In this document: positions 7,820-15,467 of the stretch, in pieces | Layout: every line of letters starts with the position of its first letter | Numbering within the stretch: the first letter of the stretch is position 1 | Source of the DNA: Ornithinimicrobium humiphilum | GTDB taxonomy: Bacteria; Actinomycetota; Actinomycetes; Actinomycetales; Dermatophilaceae | Length of the DNA stretch: 42,589 bases | Reading direction: 5' to 3' | Assembly (NCBI RefSeq): GCF_006716885.1 | Contig: NZ_VFPU01000004.1 | Span: 1 to 42,589, forward strand | The notes under the pieces: generated by a model | Seen by the model: only the letters and a program-made list of their open reading frames with translations | What the model was told of the DNA's origin: nothing | Database searches by the model: none | Program-made: the position numbers and the translations under genes

Positions 7820-9889
7820 CTACTCGGCCGCGCGGACCGGCACCTCGTCCAGGGCGATCTCGTCGGCCTCGGCGGCCGTGAGCCCGAGCTCGCTCAGCTC
7901 CCGGTGCAGGAAGGGGGTCAGAGAGCGCGCGAAGGTGTCGGTGATGTGGCTGCCCTGGCGGTAGATGAGCTGCCCCCCGATGGCCACGGGGCAGGCCGAG
8001 GGGTCGGGGCAGATCCACACGGTCGGGTCGATGGTGGGCACCCCGACGGCCTCCGCGACGTCGCGGATCAGCGCGTCCTTGGACAGGTCGGGGGCGAAGT
8101 CGCACCGGCGCAGGTCGTCGGAGTTCTCCGCGGCGCAGTCGTAGGCCGACATGCCGGGGTGGGCGTTGTCGGCGACCAGGACGACCGAGATGCCGGCGTC
8201 GCGCAGCGCGGCGGCCGCCTCCACGATGCCCTCGGTCAGCTCGGGGTCCGGCTCCGCCCCGGTCGACATGAGCACCAGGTGGGGCGTGGTCTCCTGGGCG
8301 AGGATCCGGTCCAGCACGGTGCGGCCGAAGGCGTTGCAGTCGTCCTTGTCGCCGGCGACGGTGGGGGCGCAGGCGCTCTTGAGGTAGGTCGTGAGCCGCC
8401 AGTCCTCCTCCTCGGCGATCGCGTCGAAGGCGGAGAAGTACTGGCCCATCTTGGAGTCGCCCCACAGGACGACCTCGGTGCCGGAGTCCGGGGAGCCGTA
8501 GACGCAGTGGTCGCGGGGCTCGGGGTCACCCTGGGCGACCTGGCAGCCGTCGGCGTAGTAGGGCGGGACGTCCTCGAGGGCCAGCTCGGGCAGGGGCTCG
8601 AGCGGGCCGGTTGCCGTGTAGGCCGAGGTCGGGTCGGGGAGCGGCTCCCAGCTCTGCGCCGCCGGGTCGGCGACGAGGGCCGCCGGGCCGGGCGTGGTGG
8701 TCGACTCCGACAGGGTCGGGCGGGTCACCCAGCCGACGAGGGCCACGGCGCAGATCACCGCCATGGTCGTCCCGCCGAAGGCCAGGCTGAGGCCGGGCCG
8801 GGCGGCGAGGGAGCGCTGGTAGCGGATGGGGTCCTCGACGAGGTGCTTCGTGGCCCAGGCCAGGCCGACCGCCAGCACGCCGAGCCCGACCAGCGCCACC
8901 CAGGGCAGCTCGCCCCAGCGGGCCTCCGCCAGCACGACCAGCGGCCAGTGCCACAGGTAGATGGCGTAGGACAGGCCGCCGATCCACACCATGGGGGCGA
9001 GGCCGAGGAGCGAGCCGCCGAGCGTGCGGTGGCCGGGGACCCCGGCGGCGATGACGAGCACCGAGCCGAGCACGGGGACGAGGGCGGCCGTCCCCGGCCA
9101 GGGCGTGGACGCGTCGAAGCCGAGCACGGCATACAGGATCAGGCCGAGGCCGAGGAGCACCCCGGTCTCGCCGGCCCACCGGGGCAGCGCGGACAGGCGC
9201 GGCACGAGGAAGGCCAGGAGCGCGCCCGCCGCCAGCTCCCACAGGCGCGTGGTGGTGACGAAGTAGGCGGTCGCCGGCTCGGTGCGGGTCTGCACGACCG
9301 ACCACAGGAGCGACGCGGCACCCAGCGCGCCGAGCAGCAGGAAGGCGATCCGGCGGCGCCGCAGCCGGTAGCGGGCCGAGAGCACGACCGCGAGCAGGAT
9401 GAGCAGCGGCCAGACGATGTAGAACTGCTCCTCCACCGACAGCGACCAGTAGTGCTGGAGCGGGGACACCCCGGCGTCCTCGGCCAGGTAGTCCACGGAC
9501 CGCCCGGCCAGCACCCAGTTGACGACGTAGAGGGTGGAGCCCAGCACGTCGCTGAGCAGGTTGGTCCGCTCCGACGCGGGCAGGACGAGCCAGCCGCCGG
9601 CCAGGGTGAAGGCGATGACGACCGAGGCCGCCGGCAGCAGCCGCCGGGCCCGGCGGGCGTAGAAGTCCTTGAGCGAGACGGTGCCGGTTCGCGCCACCTC
9701 CCGCAGCAGCAGCGAGGTGATGAGGAAGCCCGAGATGACGAAGAAGACGTCGACGCCGGCGAAGCCGCCGGAGAACCACGGCACGTGCAGGTGGTAGAGC
9801 AGGACGGTGCCGACGGCGACCGCGCGCAGGCCCTCGATGTCGAGGCGGACCGGGCGCGCGGCGGGGGTCGTGGGAGACGGTGAGGTCAC
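7820..9889 (-). CDS. Acyltransferase-3 membrane protein fused to SGNH-like domain
   Basis: This 689-residue protein starts at GTG 9889. Residues 15-380 are the OafA/YrhL-type acyltransferase-3 domain with about ten membrane helices. Conserved landmarks are LDIEGLRAVAV, LLYH, GGFAGVDVFFVISGFLIT, FYARRARRLLPA and YWSLSVEEQFYIVWPLL. After a proline-rich periplasm-like linker, residues about 465-680 resemble the SGNH hydrolase domain found in O-acetylating enzymes of this layout. Here the nucleophile block reads VLWGDSKMGQ (Ser479) and the last block QGSHIT (His648), so the usual GDSH and DxxH signatures are altered. Such proteins move acyl groups across the membrane onto extracellular polysaccharide. 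A paralogue lies at 10257-12425. Confidence 0.9.
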   Translation of the reverse strand: MTSPSPTTPAARPVRLDIEGLRAVAVGTVLLYHLHVPWFSGGFAGVDVFFVISGFLITSLLLREVARTGTVSLKDFYARRARRLLPAASVVIAFTLAGGWLVLPASERTNLLSDVLGSTLYVVNWVLAGRSVDYLAEDAGVSPLQHYWSLSVEEQFYIVWPLLILLAVVLSARYRLRRRRIAFLLLGALGAASLLWSVVQTRTEPATAYFVTTTRLWELAAGALLAFLVPRLSALPRWAGETGVLLGLGLILYAVLGFDASTPWPGTAALVPVLGSVLVIAAGVPGHRTLGGSLLGLAPMVWIGGLSYAIYLWHWPLVVLAEARWGELPWVALVGLGVLAVGLAWATKHLVEDPIRYQRSLAARPGLSLAFGGTTMAVICAVALVGWVTRPTLSESTTTPGPAALVADPAAQSWEPLPDPTSAYTATGPLEPLPELALEDVPPYYADGCQVAQGDPEPRDHCVYGSPDSGTEVVLWGDSKMGQYFSAFDAIAEEEDWRLTTYLKSACAPTVAGDKDDCNAFGRTVLDRILAQETTPHLVLMSTGAEPDPELTEGIVEAAAALRDAGISVVLVADNAHPGMSAYDCAAENSDDLRRCDFAPDLSKDALIRDVAEAVGVPTIDPTVWICPDPSACPVAIGGQLIYRQGSHITDTFARSLTPFLHRELSELGLTAAEADEIALDEVPVRAAE

Positions 9890-9923
9890 AGGCGGGGGTG
9901 TTTCGCTCGGGTGCGGAGGACAG

Positions 9924-10021
9924 CCCGCATCGTCTCACGGGTGACCGCGTGAAGCCTGGGAACGCGGGCTCCGGTCGTGGACGTCGCTCCCGGAAGGGGC
10001 GGTCGTCTGAGACGATGCGGG
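9924..10021. repeat. Perfect 14-bp inverted repeat spanning a divergent promoter region
   Basis: CCCGCATCGTCTCA at 9924-9937 and TGAGACGATGCGGG at 10008-10021 are exact reverse complements separated by 70 bp. Each gene of the divergent pair (acyltransferase leftward, carrier protein rightward) therefore has the same TGAGACGATGCGGG on its own sense strand shortly before its start. GACGAT inside it could serve as a -10 element. This is either a shared operator, a duplicated promoter core or a long-loop hairpin. Confidence 0.75.
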
Positions 10022-10023
10022 TC

Positions 10024-10260
10024 ATGCCGCAGCACATCGCGTCCGAGCTCGTCGCCAGCATCGCCCAGGTCCACGTCACCGTCGGCCAGCGGGTCGAGGC
10101 GGGTCAGGAGGTCGTGCTCCTGGAGTCGATGAAGATGGAGATCCCGCTGCTGGCCGAGCAGGCCGGCACCGTGGTAGAGGTCCACGTCTCGCCCGGTGAC
10201 GTCGTCCAGGAGGGCGACGTCGTCGTGGTGGTGGACGAGCGGCCGGGAGCCGGCCGCTAG
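10024..10260 (+). CDS. Small biotin/lipoyl-attachment carrier protein
   Basis: This 78-residue single-domain protein has the biotinyl-domain hairpin: QRVEAGQEVVLLESMKMEIP followed by AGTVVEVHVSPGDVVQEGDV. Lys37 in ESMKMEI is the expected biotinylated lysine. Free-standing proteins of this size are known in actinobacteria and resemble the BCCP domain of acyl-CoA carboxylases; the partner carboxylase is not in this window. I prefer ATG 10024 because it gives the usual family N terminus (MPQHIASELV). ATG 10015, three codons earlier, lies inside the inverted-repeat arm. The stop shares bases with the stop of the convergent acyltransferase gene. A link to polysaccharide acylation is tempting but unproven. 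Confidence 0.85.
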   Translation: MPQHIASELVASIAQVHVTVGQRVEAGQEVVLLESMKMEIPLLAEQAGTVVEVHVSPGDVVQEGDVVVVVDERPGAGR

Positions 10261-12425
10261 CGCTCGCCGGTGGTGGCGCGACCCGGCGCCGCCACGGCCC
10301 ACTCGATCTCCTGCAGCGGGGTGCGAGCCACCCCCAGCCGCACGAGCTCGGAGTGGAGCACGGGGGTGAGGGAACGGACGTAGGTCGCCGTCAGGTGGCT
10401 CCCCTGGCGGAAGACGAGCACACCTCCGACGACCGGGGGGCAGGCGGGCTCCGGGCCCCCGCCCGGGCAGACCCACCGTCCCAGGTCGAGCAGCGGCACG
10501 TCGAGCTGCTCCGACGCCACCGTCAGGGCGGGCGTGCCGGAGCCCCGACCGCTGGGGTAGGAGCAGGCGCCGTAGTCGTCCGGATGCGCGCCGACGCACT
10601 CGTAGAGCGTCATCTCGTCGGGCAGCTCGGCGCGGGAGGGCGCCGGGTTGTCGGCCAGCAGCACGACCTCGGCCCCGGCCTCGACGGCCGGGCGGAGGTG
10701 GTCGGCCAGCGAGGTGCCCAGCTCCTCGCCGCCGTACTTCACCATCGAGGTGAGGATCAGGTCGGGGACGGAGCCGGGCGTGGCCAGGCGCTCGGCGAGC
10801 GCGGCGTTGTAGGCCACGCAGTCGGGCTCCGCCTCGACGGCGACGAAACCGCAGGCGGACTTGGTGTAGACCTTCACCCGCCAGCCCTCGAGCTCGGCGA
10901 TCGGCTCGAGCGCGGAGATCCACTGCAGCGCCTTGGAGTCGCCCACGAGCGCGACCGACACCGGCCCGTCGAGGTCGCCGAAGACGCACTCGTCGTCGGG
11001 GGTGATCTCGGTCGCGCCCTGCTGCACCTGGCAGCCCGCGCCGTAGGCGGCCCGCGGGGTGTCCTCGGTGGCCACCTCCGGCGCCGGGTGGACCGGACCG
11101 GACCCGGTGTAGACCACGCGGGGGTCGGCGACCGGTGCCAGCTCGTCCGCCGTGCGGCTCGCCGGGTCGACGAGGCCGATGGCGCCCGAGCCCGGGGGCA
11201 CGTCGGCGAGCACGTCAGGGTCGAAGGTCGGGGCCGTCTGCAGCACCGCGACACCGACCGCGGCCGAGACGGCCATGCTCGCCGCCCCGTAGGCCAGCCC
11301 GCGCGCCGTGCGTCGGGCCAGGACCGGCGAGAAGCGGACGGGGTTCTCCACCACGTGCAGCGTGGCCCATGCCAGCAGCACCGACCCGGCGGCGACCGCG
11401 AGCCGCAGCCCGAGGCCGGCGTCGGGGCGGGTCTCCGCGAGCAGGCGGAGGACCGGCCAGTGCCACAGGTAGAGCCCGTAGGAGAGGCCGCCGAGGAAGC
11501 GCATCGGGGGAAGACCGAGCAGCCGGGCGGGCGGGCTGCTGGGCCAGGCCGGCCCGGCGGCGATCACCGCCGCGGTGCCCAGGGTGGGGAGCAGGGCGGC
11601 GCTCCCCGGCCAGGGCGTGCCGCGGTCGACCAGCACCACCGTCACGGCGATCGCGACCAGCCCGGCGACGGCCAGGCCGGCCGCGACCCGGCGCGGGAGA
11701 CGGGCCAGCCGGCCGGACAGGAGGACCAGCAGGGCGCCGACCCCGAGCTGCCAGACGCGGGTGGTCGTGGCGAAGTAGGCCGTGCCCGGGCTGCTCGCGG
11801 TCGCCAGCACCGACCAGGCCAGCGAGGCGGCGACGACCAGCCCCAGGACCAGCGTCAGGCCGCTGGTCAGCGACAGCCGCAGCCGCCGCCCGAGCCACAG
11901 CACGAGCAGGATGAGCAGCGGCCAGACGACGTAGAACTGCTCCTCGACCGACAGCGACCAGTAGTGCTGCAGCAGCGACGGCGCGGAGTCCTCGGCGAGG
12001 TAGTCGACCTCCCGCCCGGCGAAGACCCAGTTGACGACGTAGAGGGTGGCCCCGACGACGTCGGTCCCGAGCTCGCCCCGGCGGCCGGGCGGCAGCACCA
12101 GCCAGCCCGCCACGGCGGTGACCACGAGCACGAGCGAGGCGGCCGGGAGCAGGCGGCGGGCGCGGCGGGCGTAGAAGCGGGCCAGCGAGACGGTGCCCGT
12201 GCGCCTGGCCTCGGACACCAGCTGCGAGGTGATGAGGAAGCCGGAGATGACGAAGAAGACGTCGACACCGGCGAAGCCACCGCTCAGCCCGGGAACGCCC
12301 GCGTGGTAGAGCAGGACCATGAGGACCGCGATCGCGCGCAGGCCCTCGATGTCGCCGCGCAGGACGCGGGGGCGGGCAGCGGGGCTCACTCCAGCAGGAG
12401 CGGCGGTGCCGGTGCCGGCGGTCAC
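10257..12425 (-). CDS. Acyltransferase-3 membrane protein fused to SGNH-like domain (paralogue)
   Basis: The protein has 722 residues from GTG 12425, only 13 bp after ugd, so it is almost surely in that operon. It parallels the 7820-9889 product: GDIEGLRAIAVLMVLLYHAG, GGFAGVDVFFVISGFLIT, FYARRARRLLPA, YWSLSVEEQFYVVWPLL, then about ten membrane helices. Its C-terminal SGNH-like domain reads ALVGDSKALQWISALEPIAE (Ser497) and FRQGSHLTATYVRSLTPVL (His677). It shares the GDSK and QGSH variants with the other copy, so these are subfamily traits, not random decay. Likely role: O-acylation of an extracellular glycan. Two copies suggest two acylation sites or two acyl donors (inference). Confidence 0.9.
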   Translation of the reverse strand: MTAGTGTAAPAGVSPAARPRVLRGDIEGLRAIAVLMVLLYHAGVPGLSGGFAGVDVFFVISGFLITSQLVSEARRTGTVSLARFYARRARRLLPAASLVLVVTAVAGWLVLPPGRRGELGTDVVGATLYVVNWVFAGREVDYLAEDSAPSLLQHYWSLSVEEQFYVVWPLLILLVLWLGRRLRLSLTSGLTLVLGLVVAASLAWSVLATASSPGTAYFATTTRVWQLGVGALLVLLSGRLARLPRRVAAGLAVAGLVAIAVTVVLVDRGTPWPGSAALLPTLGTAAVIAAGPAWPSSPPARLLGLPPMRFLGGLSYGLYLWHWPVLRLLAETRPDAGLGLRLAVAAGSVLLAWATLHVVENPVRFSPVLARRTARGLAYGAASMAVSAAVGVAVLQTAPTFDPDVLADVPPGSGAIGLVDPASRTADELAPVADPRVVYTGSGPVHPAPEVATEDTPRAAYGAGCQVQQGATEITPDDECVFGDLDGPVSVALVGDSKALQWISALEPIAELEGWRVKVYTKSACGFVAVEAEPDCVAYNAALAERLATPGSVPDLILTSMVKYGGEELGTSLADHLRPAVEAGAEVVLLADNPAPSRAELPDEMTLYECVGAHPDDYGACSYPSGRGSGTPALTVASEQLDVPLLDLGRWVCPGGGPEPACPPVVGGVLVFRQGSHLTATYVRSLTPVLHSELVRLGVARTPLQEIEWAVAAPGRATTGER

Positions 12426-12438
12426 GGGGGGTCTCGGT

Positions 12439-13605
12439 CTAGTCGCGGCTGTAGAGGTCGCGGGTGTAGAGCTTGGGGCCGAAGCCGCGGGCGGTGTCGT
12501 CGAGGCGGTTGGCGATGATGACGTCGCTGGCGGTGGTGAACTCGGCCAGGTCGGCGAGAACGCGGGCGCCCTGGAAGGTGTCGGTGTCCAGGGTGGGTTC
12601 GTGGATGACGATCTCGATGCCGCGGGCCTGCAGGCGGGACATGACGCCCTGGACGGAGGAGGCGCGGAAGTTGTCCGAGCCGGCCTTCATGATGAGGCGG
12701 TAGATCCCCACGGTGCGGGGGTGGCGCTCGGCGATGTCGGCGGCGATGAAGTCCATGCGGGTGGTGTTGGCCTCCACGATCGCGGTGATCAGCGTCTGCG
12801 GCACGTCGCCGTAGTTGGCCAGCAGCTGGCGGGTGTCCTTGGGCAGGCAGTAGCCGCCGTAGCCGAAGGAGGGGTTGTTGTAGTGGTCCCCGATGCGGGG
12901 GTCCAGGCCCACGCCCTCGATGATCTGCCTGGTGTCCAGGCCGCGGGTCGCGGCGTAGGTATCGAGCTCGTTGAAGTAGGCCACCCGCATCGCCAGGTAG
13001 GTGTTGGCGAACAGCTTGATCGCCTCGGCCTCGGTGGACCCGGTCAGCAGCACCGGCACGTCCTTGTCCAGCGCGCCCTGCACGAGCAGGTCGGCGAACA
13101 TCCGCCCGGCCCGGCCGGTGTCGCCGACGATGATGCGCGAGGGGTGCAGGTTGTCGTACAGCGCCCGGCCCTCGCGCAGGAACTCGGGGGAGAACAGGAT
13201 CGTGGCGCCGGGGTGCTCGGCGCGGACCCGCTCGGTGAACCCGACCGGGATCGTGGACTTGATGACCACGACCGCCTCGGGGGCGTGGGCCAGGACGTCG
13301 ACCAGGACCTTCTCCACGCTGGAGGTGTCGAAGAAGTTGGTCTCGGTGTCGTAGTCGGTCGGGGTCGCGATGACCACGACCTGCGCGCCCTCGTAGGCCT
13401 GGCCCGGGTCGGTCGTGGCGGTCAGGTCCAGGCCGTTGTTGGCCAGGTAGTCCTCCAGCTCGGGGTCCACGATCGGCGAGCGCCGCGCGTTGATCAGCTC
13501 CACCTTGGTCGGGTCGATGTCCAGCGCCACCACCTCGTGGTGCTGCGCCAGCACCACGGCGTTGGACAGTCCCACGTAACCGGTCCCGGCAACGGCGATC
13601 TTCAT
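12439..13605 (-). CDS. ugd: UDP-glucose 6-dehydrogenase, short E. coli-type
   Basis: The 388-residue enzyme oxidises UDP-glucose to UDP-glucuronate with two NAD+. The Rossmann loop GTGYVGLSN is at residues 7-15, and SPEFLREGRALYDNLHPSRI and KLFANTYLAMRVAYFNELD carry the conserved substrate-binding Lys/Asn. The catalytic cysteine is Cys253 in GYGGYCLPKDT. Length, cysteine number and motifs such as GIYRLIMKAGSDNFRASS match the Ugd type of E. coli and other Gram-negatives, not the longer actinobacterial forms of about 430-450 residues. That suggests ancient transfer with the glycan cluster. The ATG is preceded by GGGAG. UDP-glucuronate is a normal precursor of acidic exopolysaccharide. Confidence 0.95.
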   Translation of the reverse strand: MKIAVAGTGYVGLSNAVVLAQHHEVVALDIDPTKVELINARRSPIVDPELEDYLANNGLDLTATTDPGQAYEGAQVVVIATPTDYDTETNFFDTSSVEKVLVDVLAHAPEAVVVIKSTIPVGFTERVRAEHPGATILFSPEFLREGRALYDNLHPSRIIVGDTGRAGRMFADLLVQGALDKDVPVLLTGSTEAEAIKLFANTYLAMRVAYFNELDTYAATRGLDTRQIIEGVGLDPRIGDHYNNPSFGYGGYCLPKDTRQLLANYGDVPQTLITAIVEANTTRMDFIAADIAERHPRTVGIYRLIMKAGSDNFRASSVQGVMSRLQARGIEIVIHEPTLDTDTFQGARVLADLAEFTTASDVIIANRLDDTARGFGPKLYTRDLYSRD

Positions 13606-13666
13606 GGCTTGACTCCCTGGGTGCTGGCGGACCGGACCAGTATGGCGGCGGCAGATGAGCCGCTTC

Positions 13667-15187
13667 TCACCGTCGCGCCAGCGCCGGCTCGCCAGCCCCC
13701 TCCGGGGCGGCCGGGGCCGCGAAGCGGACGTAGAGGTCGGCGCGGTCGTTGATGCCGAAGAAGAGCAGCGAGGGGTGGTTGCGGTGGATGAGCTCGTGCT
13801 GGGCCCAGGCCGACCCGCGCTGCTCGACCGGGAAGGACAGCAGGACGTCGAGCAGGCGGCGCGCGTTGAGCGGGGTGAAGGTGTCGAAGGCCGTGTCGGT
13901 CTCGTTGAGCACCTGGGCGTACCAGCGCGCGTGCCGCAGCTCCCAGTAGGCGAGGTCGGGCACGGCGTAGTGCTCGGACAGGTCGTCGAACCCGAGGGCG
14001 GCCCCGCGCTCGCGCACCACCGCGTCCACGGTCTCGTCCGGGAGGGCGACCTTCGGCGAGTGCGCCCGCAGCACCCGGCAGAGCGTGGCCAGCGGGTCCT
14101 CGCCCGCCTCCGCGGTGCCCCAGTAGCAGCGGCCGATCTCGAACAGGTTGCCGCGGTAGTGGACCGACCGGGGGTCGGGCGTGATGGACAGGTAGGTGGG
14201 CAGCAGCCACCGCCCGTGCTCGTGCGTGGAGTTGCGGGCCAGGACCTCCTTGTTGGCCTGCGCCCAGGCCGACGGGGTGCGGACGATGACGTGGTGGTCG
14301 GGGGGCAGGAGCTCGCGCATCTGCTGCGTGAGCTCGTGGTCGAGGCCGACGACCTCCTCCCAGCGGTTGCGCGGCGGCCGCCCCTCGACGGCCGAGGCGC
14401 TGGTGTAGGTGAAGCTCCGGAAGAACGCCCGGTGCTCGCGCGCCATCGCGAGCATCGCCCGCGAGTCCAGGCCGCCGCTCATCGACATGACGAGCGGGAC
14501 CCCCAGGGCGACCAGGCGGTCGAGCTGCTCGGTCCACAGGTCCTCGACCAGCTCCAGGCGCTCGGACACGGACAGCTCGAGGGCCGGGTTGGCGCCGTTG
14601 CCGTGGAAGCGGACCTGGCGTCCGTCCCCGAGCTCGAGGCGGTGGTTGGCGACCAGGGCACCGATCCCCGGCTGCGAGGTCAGGTCGAGGAGGAGGTTGA
14701 CGCCCACCTTCGCGCCGAAGGGCAGCCGGTCGGGCGTGCCGGTGCGGCCGCGCCGCAGGATGTCGTAGTGGCTCGACACCCGCCGGCGGGCGGCGTCGAA
14801 GAAGACCGATCGCGTCGCGGCGGCGTCGTTCCAGGCGACCACCCGGCCGCCGGTCCGGGCCAGCACGGCATACCGGCCGGAGACGTCGTAGAGGGCGGAC
14901 TCGACCGCTGCGGCGCCCCCGAGCAGCAGCCGGGGCAGCAGATGACGGGCAGGGTCGCCGTCGGAGGGAAGGTCGCCGCTGCTCAGGGGCCAGGCCTTGC
15001 CGACCACGGCCACCCAGTCGTCGCCGTGCACGGCGACCGACACCTCGGCCAGCTCGTCGACCTGGAGGACGTAGCCCGGCAGCGGGAGGGTCCGGAAGGT
15101 TCCGAGGTCGTCGAGGAGCGGCTCGGCCGCGGGCGAGAGAAGGAAGCCACGCGGGTAGAGCCGCACCGGCGCGGTCCCCGGGTTCAT
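13667..15187 (-). CDS. Asparagine-synthase-like protein without the N-terminal glutaminase cysteine
   Basis: The product is 506 residues from ATG 15187. The C-terminal half has the ATP-pyrophosphatase P-loop MSMSGGLDSRAMLAMA (SGGLDS at 237-242), as in asparagine synthetase B. The N-terminal half keeps remnants of the class II amidotransferase fold (ESALYDVSGRYAVLAR, TRSVFFDAARRRVSSHYDIL). However, the protein does not begin with Met-Cys, so it cannot use glutamine in the usual way. Family members of this kind occur in polysaccharide and natural-product clusters, where they may amidate carboxyl groups using ammonia or act as ligases. With ugd next in line, amidation of a uronic acid is a reasonable but untested guess. 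It is the first gene of the leftward block. Confidence 0.8.
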   Translation of the reverse strand: MNPGTAPVRLYPRGFLLSPAAEPLLDDLGTFRTLPLPGYVLQVDELAEVSVAVHGDDWVAVVGKAWPLSSGDLPSDGDPARHLLPRLLLGGAAAVESALYDVSGRYAVLARTGGRVVAWNDAAATRSVFFDAARRRVSSHYDILRRGRTGTPDRLPFGAKVGVNLLLDLTSQPGIGALVANHRLELGDGRQVRFHGNGANPALELSVSERLELVEDLWTEQLDRLVALGVPLVMSMSGGLDSRAMLAMAREHRAFFRSFTYTSASAVEGRPPRNRWEEVVGLDHELTQQMRELLPPDHHVIVRTPSAWAQANKEVLARNSTHEHGRWLLPTYLSITPDPRSVHYRGNLFEIGRCYWGTAEAGEDPLATLCRVLRAHSPKVALPDETVDAVVRERGAALGFDDLSEHYAVPDLAYWELRHARWYAQVLNETDTAFDTFTPLNARRLLDVLLSFPVEQRGSAWAQHELIHRNHPSLLFFGINDRADLYVRFAAPAAPEGAGEPALARR

Positions 15188-15276
15188 GGGGCGAATGTAG
15201 ACCGGGGCCGGTCGGACGGAGCGCCCCCGGGGGTCCGGGCGTGTCGAGCGGGCGCCGAGGTGGGTCGCCACGGGAT

Positions 15277-15306
15277 TAGGACGGCACCGGCCGCGGCCGG
15301 TATCGT
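15277..15306 (+). promoter_or_regulatory. Putative rpsF operon promoter with embedded perfect palindrome
   Basis: TATCGT at 15301-15306 is a good -10 element, with weak TAGGAC at 15277-15282 as the -35 (18-bp spacer). A perfect 16-bp palindrome, ACCGGCCGCGGCCGGT, fills 15286-15301 and ends on the first T of the -10. It would place a dimeric DNA-binding site directly over the promoter spacer. Confidence 0.5.
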
Positions 15307-15362
15307 GGAGGGGTTCACCGTTCCCCGTGTCCGCCGGCTCGCGCCTGTGGACGACCACGCAC

Positions 15363-15459
15363 CCGACCGAGCGGTCGGTGGCAGGGTGGGGGCGGTGGCG
15401 ACGTATGAAGCCCTCCTGTCACGGAGAGACCGTGACCGCCATGAGACCGAAGGAGGTGG
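15363..15459 (+). promoter_or_regulatory. Structured leader of the rpsF operon
   Basis: The leader between the putative promoter and rpsF is about 160 bases long and holds two clean hairpins: CCGACC-GAGC-GGTCGG at 15363-15378 and GTCACGG-AGAGA-CCGTGAC at 15418-15436. The second ends 13 bases before the strong ribosome site AAGGAGGTG (15450-15458). Leaders binding the S6:S18 complex are known in many bacteria and this is the right place for one. I could not match the conserved core, so the assignment is tentative. Confidence 0.35.
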
Positions 15460-15467
15460 GTTCACGC

